NCBI GenBank assembly: GCA_947470165.1
Contig: CANISN010000131.1
Coordinates: forward strand, 1-5,474
Direction of reading: 5' to 3'
Length of the DNA stretch: 5,474 nucleotides
From: Burkholderiaceae bacterium
Lineage (GTDB): Bacteria > Pseudomonadota > Gammaproteobacteria > Burkholderiales > Burkholderiaceae
This document shows, piece after piece, positions 1-5,474 of this stretch. Under the pieces are notes generated by a model. That model was not told where the DNA came from and did not search any database. It worked only from the letters and a program-made list of their open reading frames with translations. The position numbers and the translations under genes are program-made. Each line of letters starts with the position of its first letter. Positions within the stretch are counted from its first letter, which is position 1.

Positions 1-149
1 TCTCTGGTTATGTCATGAGTAAATCTGGAAAAATGTATGCTGTGACTTCCTTTATTAACCACTCCAACGCTGGGAGAGGCTTAGAGGCACATGATCAATT
101 GTTAGCGTGGCTACTAGACGATGGTCCAGAGCCAAAACAGGCGCGCTGA
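1..149 (+). CDS. dacB: Probable D-alanyl-D-alanine carboxypeptidase/endopeptidase (DacB/PBP4 family), C-terminal fragment
   Basis: Only the 3' end is present: frame 3 is open from the window edge and reads 48 codons to a TGA at 147-149. The visible peptide begins SGYVMSKSGKMYAV, continues with SFINHSN, and ends LLAWLLDDGPEPKQAR. This matches the end of peptidase family S13 (PBP4-type) enzymes, in which a GYV..-SG-.-YAV strand, an 'NH.NA' turn and a final amphipathic helix ending in a Trp follow the KTG box. Such enzymes act in the periplasm, trimming or cleaving D-Ala peptide bonds in peptidoglycan. The catalytic SxxK, SxN and KTG motifs lie outside the window, so activity cannot be judged. 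The gene is convergent with the Sua5 gene and overlaps its last 55 bp. The identification rests on a short tail and gene-order plausibility; another C-terminal beta-strand/helix protein is possible but less likely. Confidence 0.68.
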   Translation, partial: SGYVMSKSGKMYAVTSFINHSNAGRGLEAHDQLLAWLLDDGPEPKQAR

Positions 150-1189
150 AGTCGGTCCCTCACACCATCCCACTCCTCGCCTACTGGTGGCTCCGGGAAC
201 AGAATGAGGTCCCAGCCTTGTTGATCGAGATCTCGCAAAGAACGATATAAGCGACTAGCAAATATCGCGCTATCACTAGGAATAATCACTTCCTCAAAAT
301 GTACAGATGGATGACCGTCTTCGCCCAATGAAGAATCTGAATCCCATACTGCAACCGCTACACGAGATTTGATATCCGGAAACTCGCTGAGAGCATCTAA
401 CACCCTTCCTGATGCATACATTCTTAAAGGCGTTGTTGGGGCGTAATGCGCACGTAGAGTTCCGGATACTCTTGGTAAAGTAGCATCCCGCTCGCTAACA
501 TTGACCTCTCCAGGCAGATACACCTTCATACCCGTCTTCGCAAAAATCTCACTGGGGGTGATCAGACCTGGTCGTAATAAGACTGCGCGATCACCAGAAG
601 ATAAATCGATAATGGTTGATTCAATACCTACTTCACAATCGCCGCCATCCAAAATCAGAAGATCTGGCATATCTTCGAACTCGCTTCGGACATCGGCTGC
701 ACTTGTAGGTGATACCTTGCCAAATCGATTTGCAGAGGGGGCGACTAATCCACCCTTAAATTGACGCAACAGTTCTTGGGCAATAGGGTGAGCAGGCACA
801 CGAATTGCTACTGTATCTTGGCCACCCGTAAGCTCTACTAAAACCGCCTTATCTTTTTTTAAGACTAGGGTGAGTGGACCCGGCCAGAATGCATTGATGA
901 GCTTTAATGCATCCTCCGATAAATCTCTAACCCATGGCACCATAACTGGTACCCAATCTACTGGAGTTTTTTCAAACAAATCAGGAGCCGCCAAATGCAC
1001 AATCAGCGGGTGGTTGGAAGGTCTACCTTTAGTAGTAAAGATCTTTTTGATTGCGTCAGGATTCTTCGCATCCGCTCCTAAGCCATAAACAGTCTCAGTT
1101 GGAAAGGCAACAAGGCCACCATCTCGCAAGATTTGTACCGCCTGATCAATAACTACAGATGATTGTAGTACGCTACTATCGCTGGACAT
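95..1189 (-). CDS. L-threonylcarbamoyladenylate synthase, long Sua5 type (YrdC domain plus Sua5 domain)
   Basis: A 364-residue cytosolic enzyme that makes threonylcarbamoyl-AMP from threonine, bicarbonate and ATP, the first step of the t6A37 modification in ANN-decoding tRNAs. The YrdC domain spans about residues 12-210. It shows PTETVYGLGAD (30-40), the KGR nucleotide-binding signature with HPL after it (54-62), WPGPLT (102-107), VAIRVP (127-132), APSAN (150-154), IESTIID (189-195) and LLRPG (204-208). The linker SGTLRAHYAP (242-251) and a C-terminal Sua5 domain, including ASRLYRSLRDLD and PVGEEWDGVRDRL, show it is the long form rather than the ~190-residue TsaC. The stretch before WPGPLT (about 67-101) looks several residues longer than I expect for the family. 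The start ATG lies 2 nt after the purK stop, with only a weak Shine-Dalgarno, which suggests translational coupling. The last ~14 residues (CFGSGPSSSSHANN) are low-complexity and lie wholly in the overlap with the convergent gene. Confidence 0.95.
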   Translation of the reverse strand: MSSDSSVLQSSVVIDQAVQILRDGGLVAFPTETVYGLGADAKNPDAIKKIFTTKGRPSNHPLIVHLAAPDLFEKTPVDWVPVMVPWVRDLSEDALKLINAFWPGPLTLVLKKDKAVLVELTGGQDTVAIRVPAHPIAQELLRQFKGGLVAPSANRFGKVSPTSAADVRSEFEDMPDLLILDGGDCEVGIESTIIDLSSGDRAVLLRPGLITPSEIFAKTGMKVYLPGEVNVSERDATLPRVSGTLRAHYAPTTPLRMYASGRVLDALSEFPDIKSRVAVAVWDSDSSLGEDGHPSVHFEEVIIPSDSAIFASRLYRSLRDLDQQGWDLILFPEPPVGEEWDGVRDRLQRACFGSGPSSSSHANN

Positions 1190-1191
1190 CT

Positions 1192-2376
1192 CTAGGGCTC
1201 GATCCCTAATTCAAGAGCAACAGCTGCACAATTTTGGCGCGCTTGATTAAGCGACTCACCTAAACAATTGATATGCCCCATCTTGCGACCCATGCGTGGA
1301 TCGGCCTTGCCGTATAAATGTAACTTAGCATCAGGATGAGAAAGTACTTGATTCCAGGCAGGCTCTCTTGCCTTGTCTACACTACCCTCGTACCAAAGAT
1401 CACCTAGCAGATTTAACATTGAAACGGGGGCTAGTAAACGGGTATCGCCTAAAGGCAAACGTGCCATTGCTCTTACCTGCTGCTCAAACTGACTACTTAC
1501 ACAAGCATCCATAGTGTAGTGGCCAGAGTTATGGGGACGTGGTGCAATCTCGTTCGCTACAATATCGCCACTCTTGAGAACAAAGAACTCTACGCATAAA
1601 ACACCTACGTAATCAATCTTCCGAATAAGTGCTTTAGCAGCTTCAATAATTTTTTTCTCTTGCGCAGGCTTAAGTGATGGTGCTGGTACGGTTGAGGTAT
1701 GCAAAATACCATCACGATGGATATTCTGAGAAACGGGATAGGCTACTACTGCATCATCATAGCCACGCACTACCAATGCAGAAACTTCAAAATCTAAGTC
1801 CATCCGTTTTTCAAGAACACAAGGCACCCTACCCAACTCAGCCCAAGCAGCAGCCAAGTGCGTACATTCATAAACAGTCATTTGACCTTTACCGTCATAA
1901 CCCATGCGAGCGGTCTTCAAAATTCCAGGGAAAAGATCGGCAGGTACCTGTCCAAGATCCGAATCATGCTCAATGACAAAGTGGGGAGCTGGACCAATAT
2001 TGGTCTCCGACTTCCAAGTAGCTAAGAATTTTTTCTCGGCAACCCGATTTTGAGCTAAAGATACGCAGCTGCTACGGGGTGCCACAAAGACACCTAGAGA
2101 CTCAAGTTCGTCTAAGGCTTGAGCGGGCACATTCTCAAATTCTGTGCTGACAGATTTACACAAGCTGGCCATCTCCTCAAGAGCAGCTGAATTGATGTAA
2201 TCGGCTTGAATAAATTTTTCAGCAATGGAGCCAGCAGGACTATCTACTCCTGGATCGAGAACACAAACCTTGTATCCCATCGCTTGCGCAGCTTGTGTAA
2301 ACATCCGCCCTAATTGACCGCCTCCCAAAATTCCTAAATACGAACCCGGCAAAATGGGCTCCAAACGATCTACCAT
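1192..2376 (-). CDS. purK: N5-carboxyaminoimidazole ribonucleotide synthetase PurK
   Basis: An ATP-grasp enzyme of 394 residues that converts AIR, bicarbonate and ATP to N5-CAIR in de novo purine synthesis. Visible motifs in order are GILGGGQLGRM (15-25) in the N-terminal nucleotide-fold domain, FENVP (80-84), QNRVAEKKFL (109-118), and the glycine-rich ATP-grasp loop KTARMGYDGKGQ (154-165). These are followed by the hinge EKRMDLDFEVSALVVR (189-204), the metal-binding Glu region VEFF (262-265), NEIAPRPHNSGHYTMDA (275-291), MLNLLG (320-325) and the C-terminal HLYGKADPRMGRKMGHIN (353-370). The chosen start is ATG 2376-2374, which gives a normal-length N-terminus and sits 4 nt after the purE stop. 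An in-frame ATG at 2430 would add 18 residues encoded inside purE and is not preferred. The Shine-Dalgarno is weak (AAG in ATTAAGCAG), consistent with coupling to purE. Its product is the substrate of the adjacent purE gene product. Confidence 0.96.
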   Translation of the reverse strand: MVDRLEPILPGSYLGILGGGQLGRMFTQAAQAMGYKVCVLDPGVDSPAGSIAEKFIQADYINSAALEEMASLCKSVSTEFENVPAQALDELESLGVFVAPRSSCVSLAQNRVAEKKFLATWKSETNIGPAPHFVIEHDSDLGQVPADLFPGILKTARMGYDGKGQMTVYECTHLAAAWAELGRVPCVLEKRMDLDFEVSALVVRGYDDAVVAYPVSQNIHRDGILHTSTVPAPSLKPAQEKKIIEAAKALIRKIDYVGVLCVEFFVLKSGDIVANEIAPRPHNSGHYTMDACVSSQFEQQVRAMARLPLGDTRLLAPVSMLNLLGDLWYEGSVDKAREPAWNQVLSHPDAKLHLYGKADPRMGRKMGHINCLGESLNQARQNCAAVALELGIEP

Positions 2377-2380
2377 CTGC

Positions 2381-2875
2381 TTAATATCCCGGCAGATGCA
2401 TAGAGCGCGCAGTATCAGACTGCTTTGCACGAAACTCTTCTAGCTGCTTCGCTAAAGCGGCATCATGAATGGCTAAGTTAGCGATCACGTGTAAAGCTGC
2501 ATTTGCTGCGCCTGCCTCACCAATAGCAAATGTTGCTACCGGAATACCTTTAGGCATCTGCACAATGGAGTAAAGAGAATCTTCACCACGAAGATACTTG
2601 CTGGCAACAGGAACGCCATAGATTGGAATAATGGTTTTAGAGGCAAGCATGCCTGGTAGATGGGCAGCGCCACCAGCACCAGCAATAATTGCCTGCAGGC
2701 CATTAGTGCGAGCATTTTCTGCATATTGAAACATGTCATCAGGCATGCGATGGGCAGAGAGGACTTTAGCCTCATGAGCGATGCCAAATTGCTCTAGCAT
2801 TTGAGCGGCGTGTTGCATGGTGTCCCAATCTGAATTGGAGCCCATCACTATTCCGACTATTGGCTTCTTACTCAT
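2381..2875 (-). CDS. purE: N5-carboxyaminoimidazole ribonucleotide mutase PurE (class I)
   Basis: A small cytosolic enzyme of 164 residues, the normal size for class I PurE, which is typically a homo-octamer. It moves the carboxylate of N5-CAIR to C4, giving CAIR. Seen in the sequence are the phosphate-binding GSNSDWDTM (12-20), SAHRMP (40-45) with the likely catalytic His42, the glycine-rich AGAGGAAHLPG (65-75), GVPV (87-90), and SLYSIVQMPKGIPVAT (100-115) followed by AIGEAGAANA. The neighbouring purK supplies the unstable N5-CAIR, so the pair marks the two-step bacterial route rather than the direct class II AIR carboxylase. The ATG is preceded by the clearest ribosome-binding site in the block (GGAGAGG at 2885-2879). 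This is notable because the gene follows the only long gap in the purine block. The C-terminal tail RSMHLPGY ends at TAA 2383-2381. Confidence 0.97.
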   Translation of the reverse strand: MSKKPIVGIVMGSNSDWDTMQHAAQMLEQFGIAHEAKVLSAHRMPDDMFQYAENARTNGLQAIIAGAGGAAHLPGMLASKTIIPIYGVPVASKYLRGEDSLYSIVQMPKGIPVATFAIGEAGAANAALHVIANLAIHDAALAKQLEEFRAKQSDTARSMHLPGY

Positions 2876-2968
2876 CTACCTCTCCAGATACCCTAATTCG
2901 ATGCGGTTAACAATATAGTGAATCTAACTTTAACCTTATTATCCCAGCCTTTTTGAGGCTCTAGGTAA
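2876..2968 (-). other. purC-purE intergenic gap with two short inverted repeats
   Basis: These 93 nt form the only sizeable break in an otherwise tight gene block. Just after the purC stop, the transcript can form AGCCU-CAAAA-AGGCU (2960-2946), a 5-bp stem with a 5-nt loop, followed by GGGAUAAUAAGG rather than a U-tract. A second, longer-range inverted repeat GGTTAA-N19-TTAACC spans 2935-2905 and encloses a TATATT (2917-2912). No good -35 hexamer stands 15-18 nt upstream of TATATT, so a promoter is only weakly suggested. The gap could be a processing or attenuation site, an internal promoter region, or plain spacer. In 93 nt, roughly one 6-bp inverted pair is expected by chance. Confidence 0.4.
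2879..2885 (-). promoter_or_regulatory. Strong ribosome-binding site of purE
   Basis: The coding strand reads GGAGAGG followed by TAG and the purE ATG. GGAG lies 6 nt from the start codon and the second GAGG 3 nt from it. It is a better Shine-Dalgarno match than those before purC, purK or sua5. It suggests that purE initiates independently, whereas the tightly packed genes around it lean on coupling. Confidence 0.75.
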
Positions 2969-3865
2969 TTAGACTCCAGTTAGACGTGTGAGAGCTTCGC
3001 GGTACTTTTCCGCTGTTTTATTAACCACATCAGTTGGTAAAGCAGGCGCAGGGGCTGTTTTTGGCCAAAGCTTACCATCCACCATGGCAGTTTCGAGCCA
3101 ATCTCGAACAAACTGTTTGTCAAACGAGGGCGGGTTTGAGCCCACATGATAGGTTTCAGCAGGCCAGAAGCGTGAGGAGTCAGCAGTCAGGATCTCGTCC
3201 ATCAACACCAGCTGTCCAGCATCATCTAAACCAAATTCAAACTTGGTATCAGCAATGATGATTCCACGAGTTGCAGCATATTCAGAGGCTTTTTTATACA
3301 AACGAATACTGACTTCACGAATTTGATTAGCCAACTTCTCGCCAATCATCTCGATCACCTTATCAAAAGAGATGTTCTCATCGTGCTCACCCATATCTGC
3401 TTTTGCGGCAGGGGTAAAGATGGGCTCAGGCAACTTCTGAGCATTTTCTAAGCCGTCTGGTAAGTCGATTCCACAAACCTGACCAGTCTCTTTGTAATCT
3501 TTCCAAGCACTACCGGCAAGGTAGCCACGTACTACAGCTTCCACCAAAATTGGCTTCAGGCGCTTTGCTACTACCGCACGATCTTGCACTTGATCTACTT
3601 CATCCACAGATACGACACTACGTGGATCAATACCTGTCAAGTGATTCGGAATTACATCAGCCAACTTCTCAAACCAAAAGTTTGCCATTTGATTGAGCAC
3701 AATGCCCTTCTCAGGAATCGGCTGACCCATAACTACATCAAAAGCAGATAAGCGATCTGTCGTGATCATCAGTAATTTGTCATCACCAAGTGCGTAGACA
3801 TCGCGCACCTTTCCTTTAGAGAGCAGAGGTAGGGACTTAATAGAGGTGGCGTACAAAGCTGGCAT
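2969..3865 (-). CDS. purC: Phosphoribosylaminoimidazole-succinocarboxamide synthase (SAICAR synthetase) PurC, long ADE1-like form
   Basis: This 298-residue cytosolic enzyme ligates aspartate to CAIR using ATP, giving SAICAR, the step directly after PurE. Motifs in order are the ATP-binding SKGKVRDVY (16-24), TDRLSAFDV (37-45), [17 protein letters not shown] (108-124), [17 protein letters not shown] (150-166), [11 protein letters not shown] (202-212), [13 protein letters not shown] (223-235) and [11 protein letters not shown] (247-257). It is about 60 residues longer than the E. coli-type enzyme (about 237) and resembles the yeast Ade1-like class, as is usual in beta-proteobacteria. The ATG lies 7 nt after the aldolase stop. 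A TAAGG element overlaps that stop codon and can serve as the Shine-Dalgarno, so translation is probably coupled to the aldolase gene. No damage is visible; the stop is TAA at 2971-2969. Confidence 0.97.
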   Translation of the reverse strand: MPALYATSIKSLPLLSKGKVRDVYALGDDKLLMITTDRLSAFDVVMGQPIPEKGIVLNQMANFWFEKLADVIPNHLTGIDPRSVVSVDEVDQVQDRAVVAKRLKPILVEAVVRGYLAGSAWKDYKETGQVCGIDLPDGLENAQKLPEPIFTPAAKADMGEHDENISFDKVIEMIGEKLANQIREVSIRLYKKASEYAATRGIIIADTKFEFGLDDAGQLVLMDEILTADSSRFWPAETYHVGSNPPSFDKQFVRDWLETAMVDGKLWPKTAPAPALPTDVVNKTAEKYREALTRLTGV

Positions 3866-3875
3866 GTTGGCCTTA
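3866..3875 (-). promoter_or_regulatory. purC ribosome-binding site overlapping the aldolase stop codon
   Basis: The coding strand reads TAAGG followed by CCAAC and the purC ATG. The TAA is the aldolase stop codon, and with the next two G's it gives a five-base match to the 5' part of the consensus TAAGGAGG, 5 nt from the start. A terminating ribosome would therefore sit on the purC initiation site, which favours coupled translation of a glycolytic and a purine gene. The match is moderate, so this is an inference. Confidence 0.5.
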
Positions 3876-4937
3876 CTTCACAATCTGAGCTAACTTACCA
3901 CTCTTATATAGCTCAGCCATTTTTTCTAAAGGGATCGACTTAATTTTAGATGCTTGGCCTGAACAACCAAATGCATTGAAACGAGCAATGCATACTTTCT
4001 TGGCAGCTTCACGGGCAGGCTTGAGGTAATCGCGAGGATCAAACTTGCTAGGATTCTCAAAAAGATAACGGCGAATTGCACCTGTCATGGCAAGGCGAAT
4101 ATCAGTATCGATATTAATCTTACGTACACCATTCTTAATGCCCTCTTGAATTTCTTCAACAGGCACACCATAAGTTTCCTTCATATCACCACCAAACTCA
4201 CGAATCTCTGCGAGTAGTTCTTGTGGGACGCTAGAGGAACCATGCATTACCAAATGGGTATTAGGAATGCGCATATGAATTTCTTTAATGCGCTCGATTG
4301 CCAAGATATCCCCAGTAGGCTTCTTAGTAAATTTGTAAGCTCCATGACTTGTACCAATCGCAATCGCCAAGGCATCGCACTGGGTTACTTTCACAAAGTC
4401 AGCAGCTTGCTCAACGTCAGTCAATAATTGCTCACGCGTCATCTTGCCATCAGCACCATGTCCATCTTCCTTGTCACCCTGCATGGTTTCTAATGAACCC
4501 AGAACGCCTAGCTCAGCTTCAACAGTAACCCCAATAGAGTGAGAAAACTTCACTACTTCTTTGGATACATCGATGTTGTAGTCATAACTAGCAACGGTCT
4601 TTCCATCAGCCTCTAAAGAACCATCCATCATGACGCTGGTAAAACCACTCTTAATTGCAGCCATACAAACCGCTGGACTTTGACCGTGATCTTGATGCAT
4701 CACAATAGGAATATGTGGATACGCCTCAACGGCAGCAGAAATCAGATGGCGTAAGAAAGATTCACCAGCGTATTTACGAGCGCCTGCAGAAGCTTGCATG
4801 ATCACTGGAGAATCCGCTTCATGAGCAGCTTCCATGATCGCCGTTACTTGCTCTAAATTATTTACGTTAAATGCTGGTAAGCCATAGCCGTTTTCAGCAG
4901 CGTGATCCAAGAGTTGTCGTAAAGATACTAAAGCCAT
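3873..4937 (-). CDS. fba: Class II (zinc) fructose-1,6-bisphosphate aldolase, CbbA/type B subgroup
   Basis: A 354-residue metalloenzyme that reversibly cleaves fructose-1,6-bisphosphate to dihydroxyacetone phosphate and glyceraldehyde-3-phosphate in glycolysis and gluconeogenesis. N-terminal motifs are [11 protein letters not shown] (20-30) and [14 protein letters not shown] (45-58). HQDHG (81-85) carries the probable catalytic Asp83 and zinc ligand His84. VEAELG follows at 139-144, then GTSHGAYK (195-202) with zinc ligand His198, MHGSSSVP (231-238) with His232, and [11 protein letters not shown] (273-283) with Asn275, equivalent to the substrate-binding Asn of E. coli FbaA. The length and the C-terminal [18 protein letters not shown] segment fit the subgroup that also serves the Calvin cycle in autotrophic relatives; here only central metabolism is implied. 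The start ATG has a modest AAGAGA Shine-Dalgarno 5 nt upstream. pyk precedes it and purC follows at 7 nt, linking carbon metabolism genes to the purine block. Confidence 0.96.
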   Translation of the reverse strand: MALVSLRQLLDHAAENGYGLPAFNVNNLEQVTAIMEAAHEADSPVIMQASAGARKYAGESFLRHLISAAVEAYPHIPIVMHQDHGQSPAVCMAAIKSGFTSVMMDGSLEADGKTVASYDYNIDVSKEVVKFSHSIGVTVEAELGVLGSLETMQGDKEDGHGADGKMTREQLLTDVEQAADFVKVTQCDALAIAIGTSHGAYKFTKKPTGDILAIERIKEIHMRIPNTHLVMHGSSSVPQELLAEIREFGGDMKETYGVPVEEIQEGIKNGVRKINIDTDIRLAMTGAIRRYLFENPSKFDPRDYLKPAREAAKKVCIARFNAFGCSGQASKIKSIPLEKMAELYKSGKLAQIVK

Positions 4938-4996
4938 GATGATCTCTTAATTGAAATGTTGATAATAAATAATTGAGTAAATATTATAGAAATGCA
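4938..4996 (-). other. AT-rich pyk-fba intergenic spacer
   Basis: The 59-nt gap carries the -10 part of the candidate promoter and, near the fba start, the AAGAGA ribosome-binding site (4948-4943). An AT-only inverted pair (ATAATA at 4987-4982, TATTAT at 4967-4962) is present but would make a very weak hairpin. I see no GC-rich stem with a T-tract, so there is no sign that pyk transcription ends here. Read-through from pyk into fba is likely. Confidence 0.5.
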
Positions 4997-5010
4997 TTAC
5001 TTCACTTGAA
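4983..5010 (-). promoter_or_regulatory. Candidate sigma-70 promoter for fba and the purine block
   Basis: A perfect TATAAT (4988-4983, coding strand) lies 45 nt upstream of the fba ATG. A loose -35 hexamer TTCAAG (5010-5005; 3 of 6 consensus bases) sits 16 nt upstream, inside the last codons of pyk. The surrounding 59-nt pyk-fba gap is very AT-rich. In such a background a TATAAT can occur by chance and the -35 is poor, so this is a candidate only. Confidence 0.38.
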
Positions 5011-5474
5011 TAATTTTGAGGGAATTTGTGCCGCCAGGCTCACCCATCGGCTCGCCGGAGGTCAGGACCAAAATGTCACCCTTCTTCACGGCGCCCAATT
5101 TTTTCAAGCAATCTTCTACTTCTTGTAAAGCAGTATCACGATGCTTGGTGTAATCTAATCCAATTGGAAATACATTGCGATAGGTACTCAAGGCACGCTG
5201 CGTTGAAATCTTTGACGTTAGGGCAAAAATAGGGACATGAATGTTATGACGACTCATCCAGACTGGGGTAGAACCAGAGTCGGTCAATGCTGCAATCGCA
5301 TGGGCATTAAGGTGATGTGCTGTAAATAGCGCACCCAATGCAATAGTTTGGTCAATGCGGGCAAACGTTTGGTCTAAGAAGTCTGTATCGAGCTTTACAC
5401 GATCTGACTTTTCAGCTTCAACACAAATCTCTGCCATTGCTTTAATAGTTTGTACTGGATACATACCCGCAGCA
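4997..5474 (-). CDS. pyk: Pyruvate kinase, C-terminal part (5' end beyond the window)
   Basis: The last 158 complete codons of pyruvate kinase, which converts phosphoenolpyruvate and ADP to pyruvate and ATP; the full protein is usually about 470-480 residues. The frame continues to the window edge without a start. The visible Met (codon 5464-5462) is internal, because the reading AAG-MYPVQTIKAMAEIC matches the conserved G.YP...V..MA.I helix at the end of the catalytic barrel. The rest is the C-terminal regulatory domain: AIAALTDSGSTPVWMSRHN, then VPIFALT, QRALSTYRNVFPI, the RDTALQEVEDCLKKLG helix, and the terminal GEPMGEPGGTNSLKIIQV, typical of beta-proteobacterial pyruvate kinases. The catalytic Lys, Asp and Glu residues of the barrel lie outside the window. 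The stop is TAA at 4999-4997, 59 nt before the aldolase gene. Confidence 0.95.
   Translation of the reverse strand, partial: AAGMYPVQTIKAMAEICVEAEKSDRVKLDTDFLDQTFARIDQTIALGALFTAHHLNAHAIAALTDSGSTPVWMSRHNIHVPIFALTSKISTQRALSTYRNVFPIGLDYTKHRDTALQEVEDCLKKLGAVKKGDILVLTSGEPMGEPGGTNSLKIIQVK

Noticed and set aside
75..88. Direct repeat AGAGGC-N2-AGAGGC near the end of the dacB-like gene
   Set aside because: Two six-base copies inside coding sequence, with no flanking structure, are consistent with chance.
501..1088. Open frames of 72-87 codons on the plus strand within the Sua5 gene
   Set aside because: They lie entirely antisense to strong family motifs of sua5, have no family resemblance, and have no convincing ribosome-binding sites.
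1674..1976. A 100-codon plus-strand open frame opposite purK
   Set aside because: Its His- and Gln-rich translation is typical of an antisense shadow, and the PurK frame across the same bases carries the ATP-grasp motifs.
2536..2787. An 83-codon minus-strand open frame inside purE in another phase
   Set aside because: purE is fully conserved through this stretch; the alternative frame has no recognisable motif or independent start signal.
2912..2941. Promoter for purE built on TATATT at 2917-2912
   Set aside because: The hexamers at 15-18 nt upstream (such as AATAAG or ATAAGG) do not resemble TTGACA. The evidence is too weak for a separate feature.
2946..2960. Stem-loop AGCCT-TTTTG-AGGCT considered as an intrinsic terminator after purC
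   Set aside because: The stem is only 5 bp and no T-tract follows on either strand. It is kept only as a minor inverted repeat.
1..5474. Search for a mobile element, CRISPR array, tRNA, toxin-antitoxin or other accessory system
   Set aside because: Almost every base is accounted for by conserved housekeeping genes with tight spacing and even codon style. No repeats, terminal inverted repeats, integrase signatures or unexplained frames were seen.

Overview
The window carries six genes on the minus strand, plus the tail of a seventh gene arriving from the plus strand. The protein families, their order and a by-eye GC content in the mid-40s % point to a beta-proteobacterium of the Burkholderiaceae. 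A small, lower-GC genome such as Polynucleobacter is the best guess. The genus is an inference from recalled gene order and protein style, not from a marker gene.

Read in the direction of transcription (from the right edge leftwards), the genes are: pyk, pyruvate kinase (3' third only, 5474-4997); a class II fructose-bisphosphate aldolase (4937-3873); purC, SAICAR synthetase (3865-2969); purE, N5-CAIR mutase (2875-2381); purK, N5-CAIR synthetase (2376-1192); and a long Sua5-type L-threonylcarbamoyladenylate synthase (1189-95). At the left edge, the plus strand holds the last 48 codons of a probable D-alanyl-D-alanine carboxypeptidase of the DacB/PBP4 family (1-149). Its 3' end overlaps the end of the Sua5 gene tail-to-tail by 55 bp.

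Spacing supports one co-transcribed block from fba to sua5. The gaps are 7 nt (fba-purC), 93 nt (purC-purE), 4 nt (purE-purK) and 2 nt (purK-sua5). The 59-nt pyk-fba gap is AT-rich and holds a perfect TATAAT on the coding strand, so fba may have its own promoter as well as read-through from pyk. The 93-nt purC-purE gap is the only loose joint inside the block and contains two short inverted repeats.

PurK (ATP-dependent carboxylation of AIR to N5-CAIR), PurE (N5-CAIR to CAIR) and PurC (CAIR plus aspartate to SAICAR) are three consecutive steps of bacterial purine synthesis. Pyk and the aldolase belong to central glycolysis/gluconeogenesis. Sua5 makes the threonylcarbamoyl-AMP used for the t6A37 tRNA modification. 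All complete genes look intact, with family motifs present and no frameshifts. I found no mobile element, CRISPR array, RNA gene, toxin-antitoxin pair or defence system. This is an ordinary housekeeping region, and the findings below are modest points of gene architecture.
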